DNA of 43,414 nucleotides from an uncultured Prevotella sp. (GCA_905235325.1 CAJOLE010000015.1:1-43414); one strand, 5' to 3'; shown: positions 10,092-17,757, numbered from the stretch's first letter. The notes: generated by a model from the letters alone, not told the origin. A program made the numbers and translations.

Positions 10092-11114
10092 TTAGCGCTG
10101 TACGCGGCCGTTGGCATTGCCGCCGGCCAGCGATTCCACTTCGTCGACACTTACCATGTTGAAGTCGCCGTTGATAGTATGCTTCAGAGCCGAGGCTGCC
10201 ACGGCAAACTCCAGGGCCTCGCCCTGCGTCTCCTTCGTCAGCAGGCCGTGAATCAGTCCGCCCGAGAACGAGTCGCCACCACCTACGCGGTCGACGATGG
10301 GGTTGATTTCGTAGCGCTTCGACTGGTAGAACTCCTTGCCGTCGTAGATCAGTGCCTTCCAGCCGTTGTAGGTGGCACTGTAGCTCTCGCGGAGGGTCGA
10401 CACCACATACTTGAAGCCGAACTCGGCCATCATCTGCTTGAAGATGCCCTCATAGCCGGCAGCGTCGGTCTGTCCGCCCTCAACGTCGGCATCGGGCTTG
10501 AAGCCTAAGCAGAGCTCGGCGTCCTCCTCGTTGCCGATGCACACGTCGACATACTTCATCAGCGGGCGCATGACGGAGATGGCCTTCTCTGAGGTCCACA
10601 GCTTCTTGCGGAAGTTCAGGTCGACCGAGACCGTCACGCCGTGACGCTGGGCAGCCTCGCAGGCCAGGCGCGTCAGCTCGGCAGCCTTGTCGCTGATAGC
10701 CGGGGTGATGCCGCTCCAGTGGAACCAGGCGGCGCCCTCCATGATCTTGTCGAAGTCGAAATCCTCGGGCACGGCCTCGGCTATCGACGAGTGTGCACGG
10801 TCGTAGATGACCTTCGAGGGGCGCATCGAGGCACCCGTCTCGGCATAGTAGAGGCCGACGCGGTCGCCGCCACGGGCCACGAACTCTGTATTCACGCCAT
10901 AGCGGCGCAGGGCGTTGACGGCAATCTGGCCAATCTCGTGCTTCGGCAGCTTCGAGACGTAGTATGCCTCATGACCGTAGTTGGCCAGCGAGACGGCCAC
11001 GTTGGCCTCACCACCGCCGGGGATGATGCGGAATGATTCACTCTGGATGAAACGGTCGTTGCCCTGAGGCGACAGGCGGAGCATAATCTCGCCCAATGTT
11101 ACAATCTTTGCCAT
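10092..11114 (-). CDS. kdgK: 2-keto-3-deoxygluconate kinase (PfkB family sugar kinase)
   Basis: The 340-residue PfkB-type kinase has the N-terminal [15 protein letters not shown] substrate motif (about residues 33-47). The C-terminal [16 protein letters not shown] signature contains the catalytic Asp and the anion hole. Adjacency to eda fixes the substrate as 2-keto-3-deoxygluconate rather than fructose or ribose. It phosphorylates KDG to KDPG in pectin and uronate breakdown, consistent with the GH105 gene elsewhere in the window. It is first in its operon, behind a full-consensus promoter. Confidence 0.92.
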   Translation of the reverse strand: MAKIVTLGEIMLRLSPQGNDRFIQSESFRIIPGGGEANVAVSLANYGHEAYYVSKLPKHEIGQIAVNALRRYGVNTEFVARGGDRVGLYYAETGASMRPSKVIYDRAHSSIAEAVPEDFDFDKIMEGAAWFHWSGITPAISDKAAELTRLACEAAQRHGVTVSVDLNFRKKLWTSEKAISVMRPLMKYVDVCIGNEEDAELCLGFKPDADVEGGQTDAAGYEGIFKQMMAEFGFKYVVSTLRESYSATYNGWKALIYDGKEFYQSKRYEINPIVDRVGGGDSFSGGLIHGLLTKETQGEALEFAVAASALKHTINGDFNMVSVDEVESLAGGNANGRVQR

Positions 11115-11168
11115 TCTTTTTCCTTGAATTAGTTTTTATCGGTTTTGTCTTGTTTCCTATTTCGACCA

Positions 11169-11200
11169 CAAAGATACGGCGATTTTTCCGAACCACCAAA
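11169..11200 (-). promoter_or_regulatory. Promoter of kdgK-eda-kinase-regulator operon
   Basis: On the minus strand, TTTG (11197-11200), a 20-bp spacer and TATCTTTG (11169-11176) match the Bacteroidetes consensus exactly, 55 bases before the kdgK start. No other such promoter was noticed before the kinase or regulator genes, which supports one transcript for all five genes. Confidence 0.7.
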
Positions 11201-11286
11201 TAAAGCACCAAAAAACTTCCGTAACCGATTGCGAACAGCTATCAGCAGGCCCCGCAAAGAATCTTCGTCGTTTTCATCATCATACG

Positions 11287-12510
11287 TTACTTTAGGTCGT
11301 GTGCCGTCAGACAGTCGCGGGCGTCGTCGGTCATCCACTCGCCCACCCCGGCCTGGCGCTCAAAGCTCTGCCATTCGTTGTATTTCACGATAGCGCCGCC
11401 GCTGGGGAAGATGACAAACAGCGAGACCAGCCAGACGACAATCCAGGCAATGCGCTGGGCCGTGCTCATGGGCTGCACCCTGCCGGCCTTCGAGAGCAGC
11501 ATGTGGCCGATGGCGTAGAGCGGGATGAAGAGTGCCAGCAGCAGACTGACCACAAACAGAGCCACCACCCAAGGGTGAAAGTAGAAAGCTTCGGCGAGGT
11601 GCAGCTCGCCCAGGTCGAAGGGCAGGCCGTAACCAATCTCGCCCGGCACGGTGAAGACGAAGATGAGCGTGCCCACGATGAGCAGGAAGCAGCCCAGCAG
11701 CACCAGTCCGAAGATGGCGGTAAGGGCCACAAAGAGTCCCACCAGCATCTTCAGCAGCACCGACAGGCAGCCCTGCATCTGCCCTTTCCGCTCGGGCTGC
11801 CGGCGGTCCTTCTCCTCGACGACGACGTCGGCCAGCGTCTGCGGCGTCACGTCCTTGCCCTCCATCTCGAGCACCTCCTTGGGCTTCTTGGCTTCGGGCA
11901 TGGCGATGGCCAGCACGATGTAGAAGAGCACGAAGGCCAGGTTGAAATGGAACATGAAGCCGCCGAAGTGGAACAGCTTGAACACTGGGAAGATGAAGAG
12001 GTTCGAGCCGAGCAGCAGCAGTGCATAGCCGATGCGCCACCACGTAGCGTCGGTACCCGTATAGGCGGCAAAGCCCGAGAGCACGCCTGCCAGCAGCTTG
12101 TCGTTGGGGTTGCGATACAGGCGCTTGCCCTTTGTCCTCGCGCGTACATTATCACTTATACCCTGGGCAGCCGTGCGGAACGAGTCGTACCTATGCCCCC
12201 CATTATCGTTCCCGTTTTCGTTATCATTCCCGTTTTCGTTATCGTTCCCGTCCGCCAGTTCCTCCGGCCGTCCGATGCGGGTAATGATGTCCTTCACGTG
12301 GTCGATGTTGATGGCCACCGTGCCTTTGGCTTTCAGTTCGTCAAACAGCTCGGCGACGCGCTCCTCAATGTCGTCGGCAATTTCCTCGCCGCCTTCCTGC
12401 TTGCCAAACGAGGCACGCAGCGACTCAATGTACTGTTGCAGCAGGTCGTAGGCGTCCTCGTCAATCTGGAACAGACGGCCGCACAGGTTGATGGTAATAT
12501 TCTTCTTCAT
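11287..12510 (-). CDS. PspC-domain envelope stress membrane protein
   Basis: The 407-residue protein begins with a soluble region (MKKNITINLCGRLFQIDEDAYDLL) typical of Bacteroidales PspC proteins. A low-complexity linker of repeated Asn-Asp-Glu-Gly (about residues 88-105) is encoded by an 18-bp DNA repeat near 12208-12250. The PspC domain follows (KRLYRNPNDKLLAGVLSGFAAYTG, about 128-152) with a membrane helix. Several further helices lie in about 165-385. PspC-type proteins sense or buffer inner membrane stress. It starts three bases after padR in the same operon. Confidence 0.88.
   Translation of the reverse strand: MKKNITINLCGRLFQIDEDAYDLLQQYIESLRASFGKQEGGEEIADDIEERVAELFDELKAKGTVAINIDHVKDIITRIGRPEELADGNDNENGNDNENGNDNGGHRYDSFRTAAQGISDNVRARTKGKRLYRNPNDKLLAGVLSGFAAYTGTDATWWRIGYALLLLGSNLFIFPVFKLFHFGGFMFHFNLAFVLFYIVLAIAMPEAKKPKEVLEMEGKDVTPQTLADVVVEEKDRRQPERKGQMQGCLSVLLKMLVGLFVALTAIFGLVLLGCFLLIVGTLIFVFTVPGEIGYGLPFDLGELHLAEAFYFHPWVVALFVVSLLLALFIPLYAIGHMLLSKAGRVQPMSTAQRIAWIVVWLVSLFVIFPSGGAIVKYNEWQSFERQAGVGEWMTDDARDCLTAHDLK
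12208..12250. repeat. 18-bp in-frame tandem repeat inside the PspC gene
   Basis: About 2.4 copies of an 18-bp unit (plus-strand CCCGTTTTCGTTATC with a variable GTT/ATT triplet) encode the Asn-Asp-Glu-Asn-Gly linker. Copy-number change would alter linker length without shifting the frame. Confidence 0.7.
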
Positions 12511-12513
12511 TTC

Positions 12514-12858
12514 TCAGATATATAGTTTAGGGGTGATGGTTTTGAGATAGCTGATGGTGTTTGAGAGTTCCGTCCAGGCGGCGTCGAGCTCCGCGAGGAA
12601 TTGTTCCCCCTCAGTGCTGAGGGCGTAGTACTTGCGGGGCGGGCCCTGCGTCGACTCCCGCCACTCGTAGCGCAGCAGTCCGTCGTTCTTCAGGCGCGTC
12701 AGCAGCGGGTAGAGCGTTCCCTCCACCACGAGCAGCTCGGCCTGCTTCAGCTGTTGGATGATGTCGCTCGCATACGAAGGGCGGTGCTTCAGGAGCAGCA
12801 GCACGCAGTACTCCAGCATCCCCTTGCGCATCTGTGACTTGGCATTTTCGATGTTCAT
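12514..12858 (-). CDS. PadR family transcriptional regulator
   Basis: The protein is 114 residues from MNIENAKSQMRKGMLEYCVLLLL. The 21 extra in-frame codons upstream overlap the promoter and are rejected. A winged helix (PSYASDIIQQLKQAELLVVEGTLYPLLTRLKNDGLLRYEW, about 27-66) is followed by GPPRKYYALSTEGEQFL, the PadR wing and C-terminal helix. PadR proteins are dimeric repressors. The first-gene position before pspC and the palindrome over its own promoter indicate autoregulation of the padR-pspC unit. Confidence 0.92.
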   Translation of the reverse strand: MNIENAKSQMRKGMLEYCVLLLLKHRPSYASDIIQQLKQAELLVVEGTLYPLLTRLKNDGLLRYEWRESTQGPPRKYYALSTEGEQFLAELDAAWTELSNTISYLKTITPKLYI

Positions 12859-12885
12859 CTTTCTACGGTTTGGTGATTTCGGGTG

Positions 12886-12893
12886 CAAAGATA
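12886..12893 (-). promoter_or_regulatory. -7 element of padR-pspC promoter
   Basis: On the minus strand TATCTTTG followed by CACC matches the -7 consensus, 28 bases before padR. A TTG -33 core lies 20 bp upstream inside the palindromic operator, at 12914-12916. Confidence 0.65.
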
Positions 12894-12902
12894 GGCAAAA
12901 CT

Positions 12903-12929
12903 TTAGTACCTTGCAATACAAAGTACTAA
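12903..12929. promoter_or_regulatory. Palindromic operator, probable PadR binding site
   Basis: Two 11-bp arms, TTAGTACCTTG (12903-12913) and CAAAGTACTAA (12919-12929), are inverted copies matching at 10 of 11 positions around a 5-bp CAATA centre. The centre coincides with the -33 element of the padR promoter, so a bound dimer would block transcription. Seen directly; assignment to PadR is inferred from position. Confidence 0.6.
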
Positions 12930-12985
12930 GTTTTTGCCAAGAATTATGTCTTTTTAACTATTATCCGTTGTCTGCATGACATCTA

Positions 12986-13017
12986 CTGATTGCGAATCGC
13001 AGGAGACATCCTACACT
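12986..13017 (+). repeat. Composite dispersed motif, copy 1
   Basis: CTGATTGCGAATCGCA, six unconserved bases, then ATCCTACACT. The same two blocks with the same six-base gap recur at 43143-43174, with one difference in the first block. The core TGCGAATCGCA is itself near-palindromic. Confidence 0.65.
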
Positions 13018-13078
13018 TCCTACACTTCCTACACCTGTTGAATTATTTTAGGTGTAGGAAGTGTAGGAAGTGTAGGAT
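13008..13078. repeat. Perfect 29-bp inverted repeat built of 9-bp tandem units
   Basis: The left arm (13008-13036) is tandem CCTACACTT units and the right arm (13050-13078) is its exact reverse complement, with a 13-base A/T-rich loop. No T-run follows on either strand, so it is unlikely to be a simple terminator. Confidence 0.85.
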
Positions 13079-13231
13079 AAAAAGTACAAATAACAACTAT
13101 ATATATAGGGGCAAACCGTAAGGATGCAGGCGAAAAGCTGACTTTCAGGCTATCTGCGGGTCAGGAACCGACACCTGAACCTACACCTTGGCAGCAGGCA
13201 GAAAGGGAAGATTCCGCAGCATGGAATTTTC

Positions 13232-13250
13232 AAAAAGGCGCCGCCTTTTT
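13232..13250 (+). terminator. Short terminator-like hairpin
   Basis: Arms AAAAAGGC (13232-13239) and GCCTTTTT (13243-13250) with a 3-base loop, the second arm ending in a T-run. It could act on either strand; no gene directly upstream needs it. Confidence 0.35.
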
Positions 13251-13254
13251 CGCA

Positions 13255-13315
13255 AAAGGCGGCGGGTTTTGCGGAAAAGGCGGCGGGTTTTGCGGAATAG
13301 GCGGCGGGTTTCCGA
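13255..13315. repeat. 21-bp G+C-rich tandem repeat, about three copies
   Basis: Units at 13255-13275 and 13276-13296 are identical (AAAGGCGGCGGGTTTTGCGG plus A). A third, degenerate unit runs to about 13315. The minus-strand translation gives a repetitive Arg-rich peptide that I regard as fortuitous. Confidence 0.75.
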
Positions 13316-13440
13316 CCCGAATGGCGGCTCCGAACGAACGGTATAGCTGTGCCAAACGGCTCGCACAGAGGTCACAGATTCCACTGATTTATTTTAATAT
13401 AAACAGAGAGGAATTCTATCATCTTTTCAATTATTTTTCG

Positions 13441-13448
13441 TACCTTTG
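13441..13448 (+). promoter_or_regulatory. -7 element of GH2 gene
   Basis: TACCTTTG followed by CACCC, 40 bases before the GH2 start. No exact TTTG box lies 20 bp upstream, which may mean activator dependence. Confidence 0.55.
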
Positions 13449-13488
13449 CACCCGAAACTGAATACTAACTACTTAAAACAAACGATGA

Positions 13489-16452
13489 ATGAGACGCATC
13501 ATCATCTGCATCATGGCGCTGCTCGCCGCGGGAACGCAGGCTGTGGAGCGGCAAAAGCTCAACTTTAATGCCGGCTGGGAACTGCACGTCGGCGACCTGG
13601 AGACGGACGACGCCGAAAATGCCACCTGGCAACGGGTGACGCTACCCTACGCCTTCAACGGCGACGAGGCGTTCCGCAAGGATATTGCTGACCTGACGGA
13701 CACCGTCGTGTGGTATCGCAAGACCTTCGTAGCCCCCACTGCGGGCAGTGACTTCGGCGACGCCAAATACTTCATCGAGTTCGAGGGCGCGCGGCAGGGT
13801 GCCGACGTGTGGCTGAACGGGCAGAAGGTGGGCTTCTCTGACAATGGCGTGATGGCCTTCGGCTTCGACCTGACGCCATTCATCCGCGAGGGCGAGAACC
13901 GGCTGACCGTGCGCTGCGACAACTCATGGGAGTACCGCGACCGCACGCTCAACAGCCGCTACCAGTGGAACGACCGCAACTTCAACGCCAACTACGGCGG
14001 ACTGCCAAAGAACGTCTACCTGCACATCACCGGCAAGCTCTACCAGACGCTGCCCCTCTACGCCTGCCTCGGCACCACGGGCACATACGTCTATGCTACC
14101 GACATCGACGTGCCGTCGCGCCAGGCCGTGGTTCACGCCGAGAGCCAGGTGAGGAACGACGACACCGTGGCGCGCACCTTCACCTACTGCGTGCTTCTGA
14201 ACGATGCCGACGGGCGCGAGGTGGCCCGGTTCAGCGCCGAACCCGTCACCATGCAGCCCGGCGAGACGCGCACCGTCGAGGCCAGCGCCCACGTCGGCGG
14301 TCTCCACTTCTGGTCGTGGGGCTACGGCTACCTCTACACCGTCACCACGAGCCTTGTGGACGAAAAGGATAACAATAACGATAACGAAAAGGATCAGAAG
14401 ATGCTCTCCGATGCCGTCGTCACCCGCACGGGCTTCCGCAAGACCCGCTTCGGCGAGGGCAAGATCTGGCTCAACGACCGCGTGATGATGGTCCACGGCT
14501 ACGCCCAGCGCACGTCGAACGAGTGGCCCGGCGTAGGGCTCTCCGTCCCGGCCTGGCTCAGCGACTACTCCAACGGGCTGATGGTCGAGTCGGGGGCCAA
14601 CATGGTGCGCTGGATGCACGTCACGCCGTGGAAGCAGGACGTCGAGTCGTGCGACCGCGTGGGGCTGCCCCAGGCCATGCCCGCCGGCGATGCCGAGAAG
14701 GACGTGGAGGGAGCCCGCTGGCAGCAGCGCACGGCCCTGATGCGCGATGCCATCATCTACAACCGCAACAACCCCTCGGTGCTCTTCTATGAGTGCGGCA
14801 ACGAGAGCATCCGCCGCGAGCACATGCTCGAAATGAAGGCCATCCGCGACGACTATGACCCCCACGGCGGACGGGCCATCGGCAGCCGCGAGATGCTCGA
14901 CATCGATGAGGCGGAGTACGGCGGCGAGATGCTCTACATCAACAAGTCGGCCAAGCATCCGATGTGGGCCATGGAGTACTGCCGCGACGAGGGGCTGCGC
15001 AAGTACTGGGACGAATGGAGCCCACCCTACCACCGCGAGGGCGACGGCCCACTCTACCGCGGCAAGCCTGCCAATGAGTACAACCACAACATGGACCAGC
15101 TGGCCGTCGAGATGGTGCGCCGCTGGTATGACTACTGGCGCGAGCGTCCCGGCACAGGAACGCGGGTCTCGTCGGGCGGCGTGAAGATTGTGTTCAGCGA
15201 CACCAACACCCACCACCGCGGCGAGTCGAACTACCGCACCAGCGGCGTCACCGACGCCATGCGCATTCCCAAGGATGCCTTCTTCGCCCATCAGGTCATG
15301 TGGAACGGATGGGTGGAGCCCGAGAAGCCCCAGACGTACATCATCGGCCACTGGAACTATCGTTTTGGTTCCCAGAAGCCCGTCTACGTCGTCTCTACAG
15401 CCGACGAGGTGGAGCTGCTGCTCAACGGGCAATCGCTGGGCAAGGGGCGGCAGAGCTACCGCTACCTCTTCACCTTCGACAACGTCGGCTACGAGCCCGG
15501 TGTGCTCGAGGCCGTGGGCTCCGACGGCAGCCGCCACAGGCTTGAGACAGCTGGCCAGCCCGCCCGACTCAGACTGACGGCCATCGCCGACCCGGCAGGC
15601 ACAAGAGCCGACGGGGCCGACCTGGTGGTCTTCGAGGTGGAGGTGGTCGACGGTCAGGGACGACGCTGTCCGCTCGATGCCCGCACGGTGAACTTCAGCC
15701 TGTGGGGCGAAGGCAGATGGGTGGGCGGCATCGGCAGCTGCTCGACGGCGCTGCCCGTGGAGTGCGGTGTCGGCCGCGTCGTCGTCCGCACCACGCCGAA
15801 CCCCGGCACGATAAGCCTCGCGGCATACGCCGAAGGCGTGGAGCCGGCCTACATCGAGGTGAGAAGCGAGCGCACGGAGGGCACAAACTACCTGCCACAG
15901 CTCACCATGAAAGGGCGGCTACAGCGGGGCGAGACCCCGTCGGTGCCCTCGTTCGCCGAGACGGCGCGGGGCGTGAAGGTTGTAGCAGCCAAGGCGGGCT
16001 ATGACTCCGACAACGCCAACCGCAGCTATGACGACAACGAGCTGACCGAATGGCGCAACGACGGTCGGCTCTCCACGGCCTGGATCACCTATAAGCTGGT
16101 GGAAAAGGCCACCGTCGACGACATCTGCATGAAGCTCACCGGCTGGCGGCTGCGCAGCTATCCCCTTGAGGTCTACGCGGGCAGGCAGCTCGTCTGGAGC
16201 GGCGAGACCGAACGAAGCCTCGGCTACATCCACATCACCCCTACCCGACCGGTCAAGACGGACGAGATTACCATCCGCCTGCGCGGGGCCGGCACTGACA
16301 GCGATGCCTTCAGCGGCATCGTCGAGGTGGCGGAGCCTGCCGCAGGCGAGCTGGACCTCTTCAAGGCGAAGGAGGGCAGCAGCACGAAGAGCGAGCTCCG
16401 CATCGTCGAGGTTGAATTCCTGACCAAAAGCTTTCGGACTAAGCTGAGATAA
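13489..16452 (+). CDS. Secreted glycoside hydrolase family 2 protein (beta-galactosidase-like)
   Basis: The 987-residue protein has a short signal peptide (MRRIIICIMALLAAGTQA). A GH2 sugar-binding domain (about 20-180) includes WYRKTF, and a beta-sandwich spans about 190-320. In the TIM barrel, FYECGNES places the acid/base at Glu439, and MWAMEYC offers Glu496 as candidate nucleophile. A DUF4982-like domain (PVYVVSTADEVELLLNGQSLGKG, about 640) and a bacterial Ig-like region follow. A C-terminal discoidin-like domain (about 840-950) is typical of Bacteroidetes GH2 enzymes. The substrate is unknown; no SusC/SusD pair is nearby. A second ATG four bases upstream (13485) opens a different frame of about 28 codons. 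Confidence 0.9.
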   Translation: MRRIIICIMALLAAGTQAVERQKLNFNAGWELHVGDLETDDAENATWQRVTLPYAFNGDEAFRKDIADLTDTVVWYRKTFVAPTAGSDFGDAKYFIEFEGARQGADVWLNGQKVGFSDNGVMAFGFDLTPFIREGENRLTVRCDNSWEYRDRTLNSRYQWNDRNFNANYGGLPKNVYLHITGKLYQTLPLYACLGTTGTYVYATDIDVPSRQAVVHAESQVRNDDTVARTFTYCVLLNDADGREVARFSAEPVTMQPGETRTVEASAHVGGLHFWSWGYGYLYTVTTSLVDEKDNNNDNEKDQKMLSDAVVTRTGFRKTRFGEGKIWLNDRVMMVHGYAQRTSNEWPGVGLSVPAWLSDYSNGLMVESGANMVRWMHVTPWKQDVESCDRVGLPQAMPAGDAEKDVEGARWQQRTALMRDAIIYNRNNPSVLFYECGNESIRREHMLEMKAIRDDYDPHGGRAIGSREMLDIDEAEYGGEMLYINKSAKHPMWAMEYCRDEGLRKYWDEWSPPYHREGDGPLYRGKPANEYNHNMDQLAVEMVRRWYDYWRERPGTGTRVSSGGVKIVFSDTNTHHRGESNYRTSGVTDAMRIPKDAFFAHQVMWNGWVEPEKPQTYIIGHWNYRFGSQKPVYVVSTADEVELLLNGQSLGKGRQSYRYLFTFDNVGYEPGVLEAVGSDGSRHRLETAGQPARLRLTAIADPAGTRADGADLVVFEVEVVDGQGRRCPLDARTVNFSLWGEGRWVGGIGSCSTALPVECGVGRVVVRTTPNPGTISLAAYAEGVEPAYIEVRSERTEGTNYLPQLTMKGRLQRGETPSVPSFAETARGVKVVAAKAGYDSDNANRSYDDNELTEWRNDGRLSTAWITYKLVEKATVDDICMKLTGWRLRSYPLEVYAGRQLVWSGETERSLGYIHITPTRPVKTDEITIRLRGAGTDSDAFSGIVEVAEPAAGELDLFKAKEGSSTKSELRIVEVEFLTKSFRTKLR

Positions 16453-16457
16453 GACCA

Positions 16458-16587
16458 CGGCGCTCCGGCAACGCGCGCTTTCTTCGGCAGCGGACTGACA
16501 CGGACTGACTCGGGCTTCTGACTCGGCGCTCAGGCTACGCGCGCTTTCTTCGGCAGCGGACTGACACGGACTGACTCGGACTTCTGA
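16458..16587. repeat. Tandem duplication, 66-bp period
   Basis: Copies 16458-16521 and 16524-16587 differ at about three positions (for example GCTCCGGCA versus GCTCAGGCT). They start right after the GH2 stop codon and have no obvious coding sense. Confidence 0.85.
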
Positions 16588-16689
16588 GTGTCAACGTCGG
16601 CGTAGAAGCGGAATCTGATAACAGATTAACAGATTTAAGCACAAAACTCCGGCGCAGTAAAGATTTGCTGAAGATTTTGTCTAATTTTA

Positions 16690-16721
16690 TTTGGTAGGTA
16701 TAAAAAAAAGTACTACCTTTG
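16690..16721 (+). promoter_or_regulatory. Full-consensus promoter without an obvious protein gene
   Basis: TTTG (16690-16693), a 20-bp spacer and TACCTTTG (16714-16721) match the Bacteroidetes consensus exactly. The next gene starts 190 bases away and has its own promoter. Confidence 0.65.
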
Positions 16722-16727
16722 CATGAC

Positions 16728-16800
16728 CAATCTCACAAAACCTTGAACTAAGAATATGATGAACACATGAGGGTGCCAGCTCAGGCCGGCACCCTTAGAT
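16728..16800 (+). ncRNA. Candidate small RNA or leader transcript
   Basis: The transcript predicted from the promoter at 16690-16721 would start near 16728. About 45 bases later it meets a G+C-rich hairpin with arms GGGTGCC (16771-16777) and GGCACCC (16788-16794), then TTAGATTATAT. A four-codon ATG-ATG-AAC-ACA-TGA frame (16756-16770) ends just before the hairpin. It may be a stand-alone small RNA or an attenuated leader of the DUF4468 gene. The U-tract is weak. Confidence 0.4.
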
Positions 16801-16844
16801 TATATCTGCAAAAAGTGAGATTTGCTTAGAAAACAACGAAAAGA

Positions 16845-16876
16845 CTTGGAGGTATTAGGATTATTTCGTAACTTTG
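16845..16876 (+). promoter_or_regulatory. Promoter of the DUF4468 gene
   Basis: CTTG (16845-16848), a 20-bp spacer and TAACTTTG (16869-16876). It rules out the ATG-like upstream in-frame start at 16874 and supports translation from 16910. Confidence 0.6.
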
Positions 16877-16909
16877 CCCACTGAAACAAATATTAACAAC
16901 AACAATAAG

Positions 16910-17665
16910 ATGATGAAAACCAAGACTTGGATGTTAGCCGCCATCCTATCAGTCAGCGGCTGTTTAAGCACACAGGCACAAGTAATGAAAGCTGCCGACC
17001 TGGAGAAATATGCCAAGGAGAAGTACGGCGACAAGTGGGTCAACGCTGCCGCCAACCTGGCACAGGGGCTGACGCTCGACAAGAATGAGTCGCTCACCTA
17101 CCAGCAAGTTATCGAGGCACCGGGCAAGACGAAACAGCAACTCTACGTGGCACTGAACTACTGGGCGACGGCCACCTTCAAGGACAAACAGGCCATCACA
17201 CTCAACGACAAGGATGCCGGCTGCATCATTATCTCGTCGTCCATCGACGACATTGCTGACCATACGGGCACCATCAACCGCTATGTGGTCAGCATAACGC
17301 CAGTCATCAAGATTGACATCAAGGAAGGCCGCATCCGAGTTACTTACACCGTACAGAACTATGACATCCTGAAGGTGCAGGACGGCGGCTGGTTAGGCGG
17401 ACTGGCCGACAACAGCGACAAACGTCAGAACAATCAGAACGTCTACAGCGACGGCAAGCGCATGAAGGACGACAAGAACGACCGCAGACTCTATGACGAG
17501 CAATGGGAAATAGCCAAGCACTATCCTTTCGTTGAGAAAGACGACAAGAAGCGCACTTGCTCGAAAGCCTTGGTCATGACTCATGCCTACTCGAACGCCA
17601 TCATCGACAAGGTGGAAGAAGCCATAAAGAACGGTATCACTGGCAACGAGGACGACGACTGGTAA
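16910..17665 (+). CDS. DUF4468-like exported protein
   Basis: The protein is 251 residues from MMKTKTWMLAAILSVSGCLSTQAQ. The signal is compatible with signal peptidase I cleavage after TQA, or with a lipobox at SVSGC. The segment KQQLYVALNYWATATFKDKQAITLNDKDAGCIIISS (about 86-121) matches the DUF4468 pattern common in Bacteroidetes, a beta-rich domain with a TBP-like fold. The C-terminal part is charged and ends EDDDW. Function is unknown. ATG at 16913 is an equally good start. Confidence 0.75.
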   Translation: MMKTKTWMLAAILSVSGCLSTQAQVMKAADLEKYAKEKYGDKWVNAAANLAQGLTLDKNESLTYQQVIEAPGKTKQQLYVALNYWATATFKDKQAITLNDKDAGCIIISSSIDDIADHTGTINRYVVSITPVIKIDIKEGRIRVTYTVQNYDILKVQDGGWLGGLADNSDKRQNNQNVYSDGKRMKDDKNDRRLYDEQWEIAKHYPFVEKDDKKRTCSKALVMTHAYSNAIIDKVEEAIKNGITGNEDDDW

Positions 17666-17697
17666 ACACAGGTGAACAACCTGAACTTACAGAACGC

Positions 17698-17737
17698 AAA
17701 GCGGGAGTACTTCCAAGATAGGAAATACTCCCGCTTT
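17698..17737. terminator. Bidirectional terminator between the DUF4468 gene and nuoN
   Basis: Arms 17698-17714 and 17721-17737 pair over 16 of 17 positions (AAAGCGGGAGTA / TACTCCCGCTTT plus TTCC/GGAA) around a 6-base loop, with T-runs on both strands. It serves both convergent transcripts. Confidence 0.85.
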
Positions 17738-17757
17738 TCTGTCCGTATGTGCTCCGA

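Larger units (their letters stand above)
12930..13488. other. Gene-free intergenic block with repeats and hairpins
   Basis: This 559-bp stretch lies between the divergent padR and GH2 genes and shows no convincing gene. It holds a composite motif shared with 43143-43174, a perfect long hairpin (13008-13078), a short terminator-like hairpin (13232-13250), a 21-bp tandem repeat (13255-13315) and the GH2 promoter (13441-13448). It is probably an accumulation site for small repeat elements. Confidence 0.7.
16453..16909. other. Intergenic region with tandem duplication and candidate small RNA
   Basis: Between GH2 and the DUF4468 gene I see no protein gene. It carries two 64-bp near-identical copies (16458-16587), a full-consensus promoter (16690-16721), a probable short transcript ending in a hairpin (16728-16800) and the DUF4468 promoter (16845-16876). 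Confidence 0.7.

Noticed and set aside
11129..11338. 69-codon minus-strand frame after pspC, with a basic amphipathic stretch
   Set aside because: It contains the exact-consensus kdgK promoter and overlaps the pspC end in another frame. There is no family resemblance.
11299..12525. 408-codon plus-strand frame opposite pspC
   Set aside because: Gln/His/Glu-rich antisense artefact; pspC on the other strand has recognised domains and a paired regulator.
13008..13078. Hairpin considered as an intrinsic terminator
   Set aside because: No T-run on either side, and it lies between divergent genes where no transcript needs ending.
13181..13384. 67-codon Arg-rich repetitive minus-strand frame (RRLFRKT repeats)
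   Set aside because: The repeats come from the 21-bp DNA tandem repeat, whose length is a multiple of three, so any frame would look repetitive. There is no promoter or start context.
13924..15537. 537-codon open frame on the minus strand across the GH2 gene
   Set aside because: It is antisense to a clear GH2 protein with catalytic motifs. The product is a Val/Ala/His/Gly-rich composition typical of the reverse of a G+C-rich coding frame, with no family signature.
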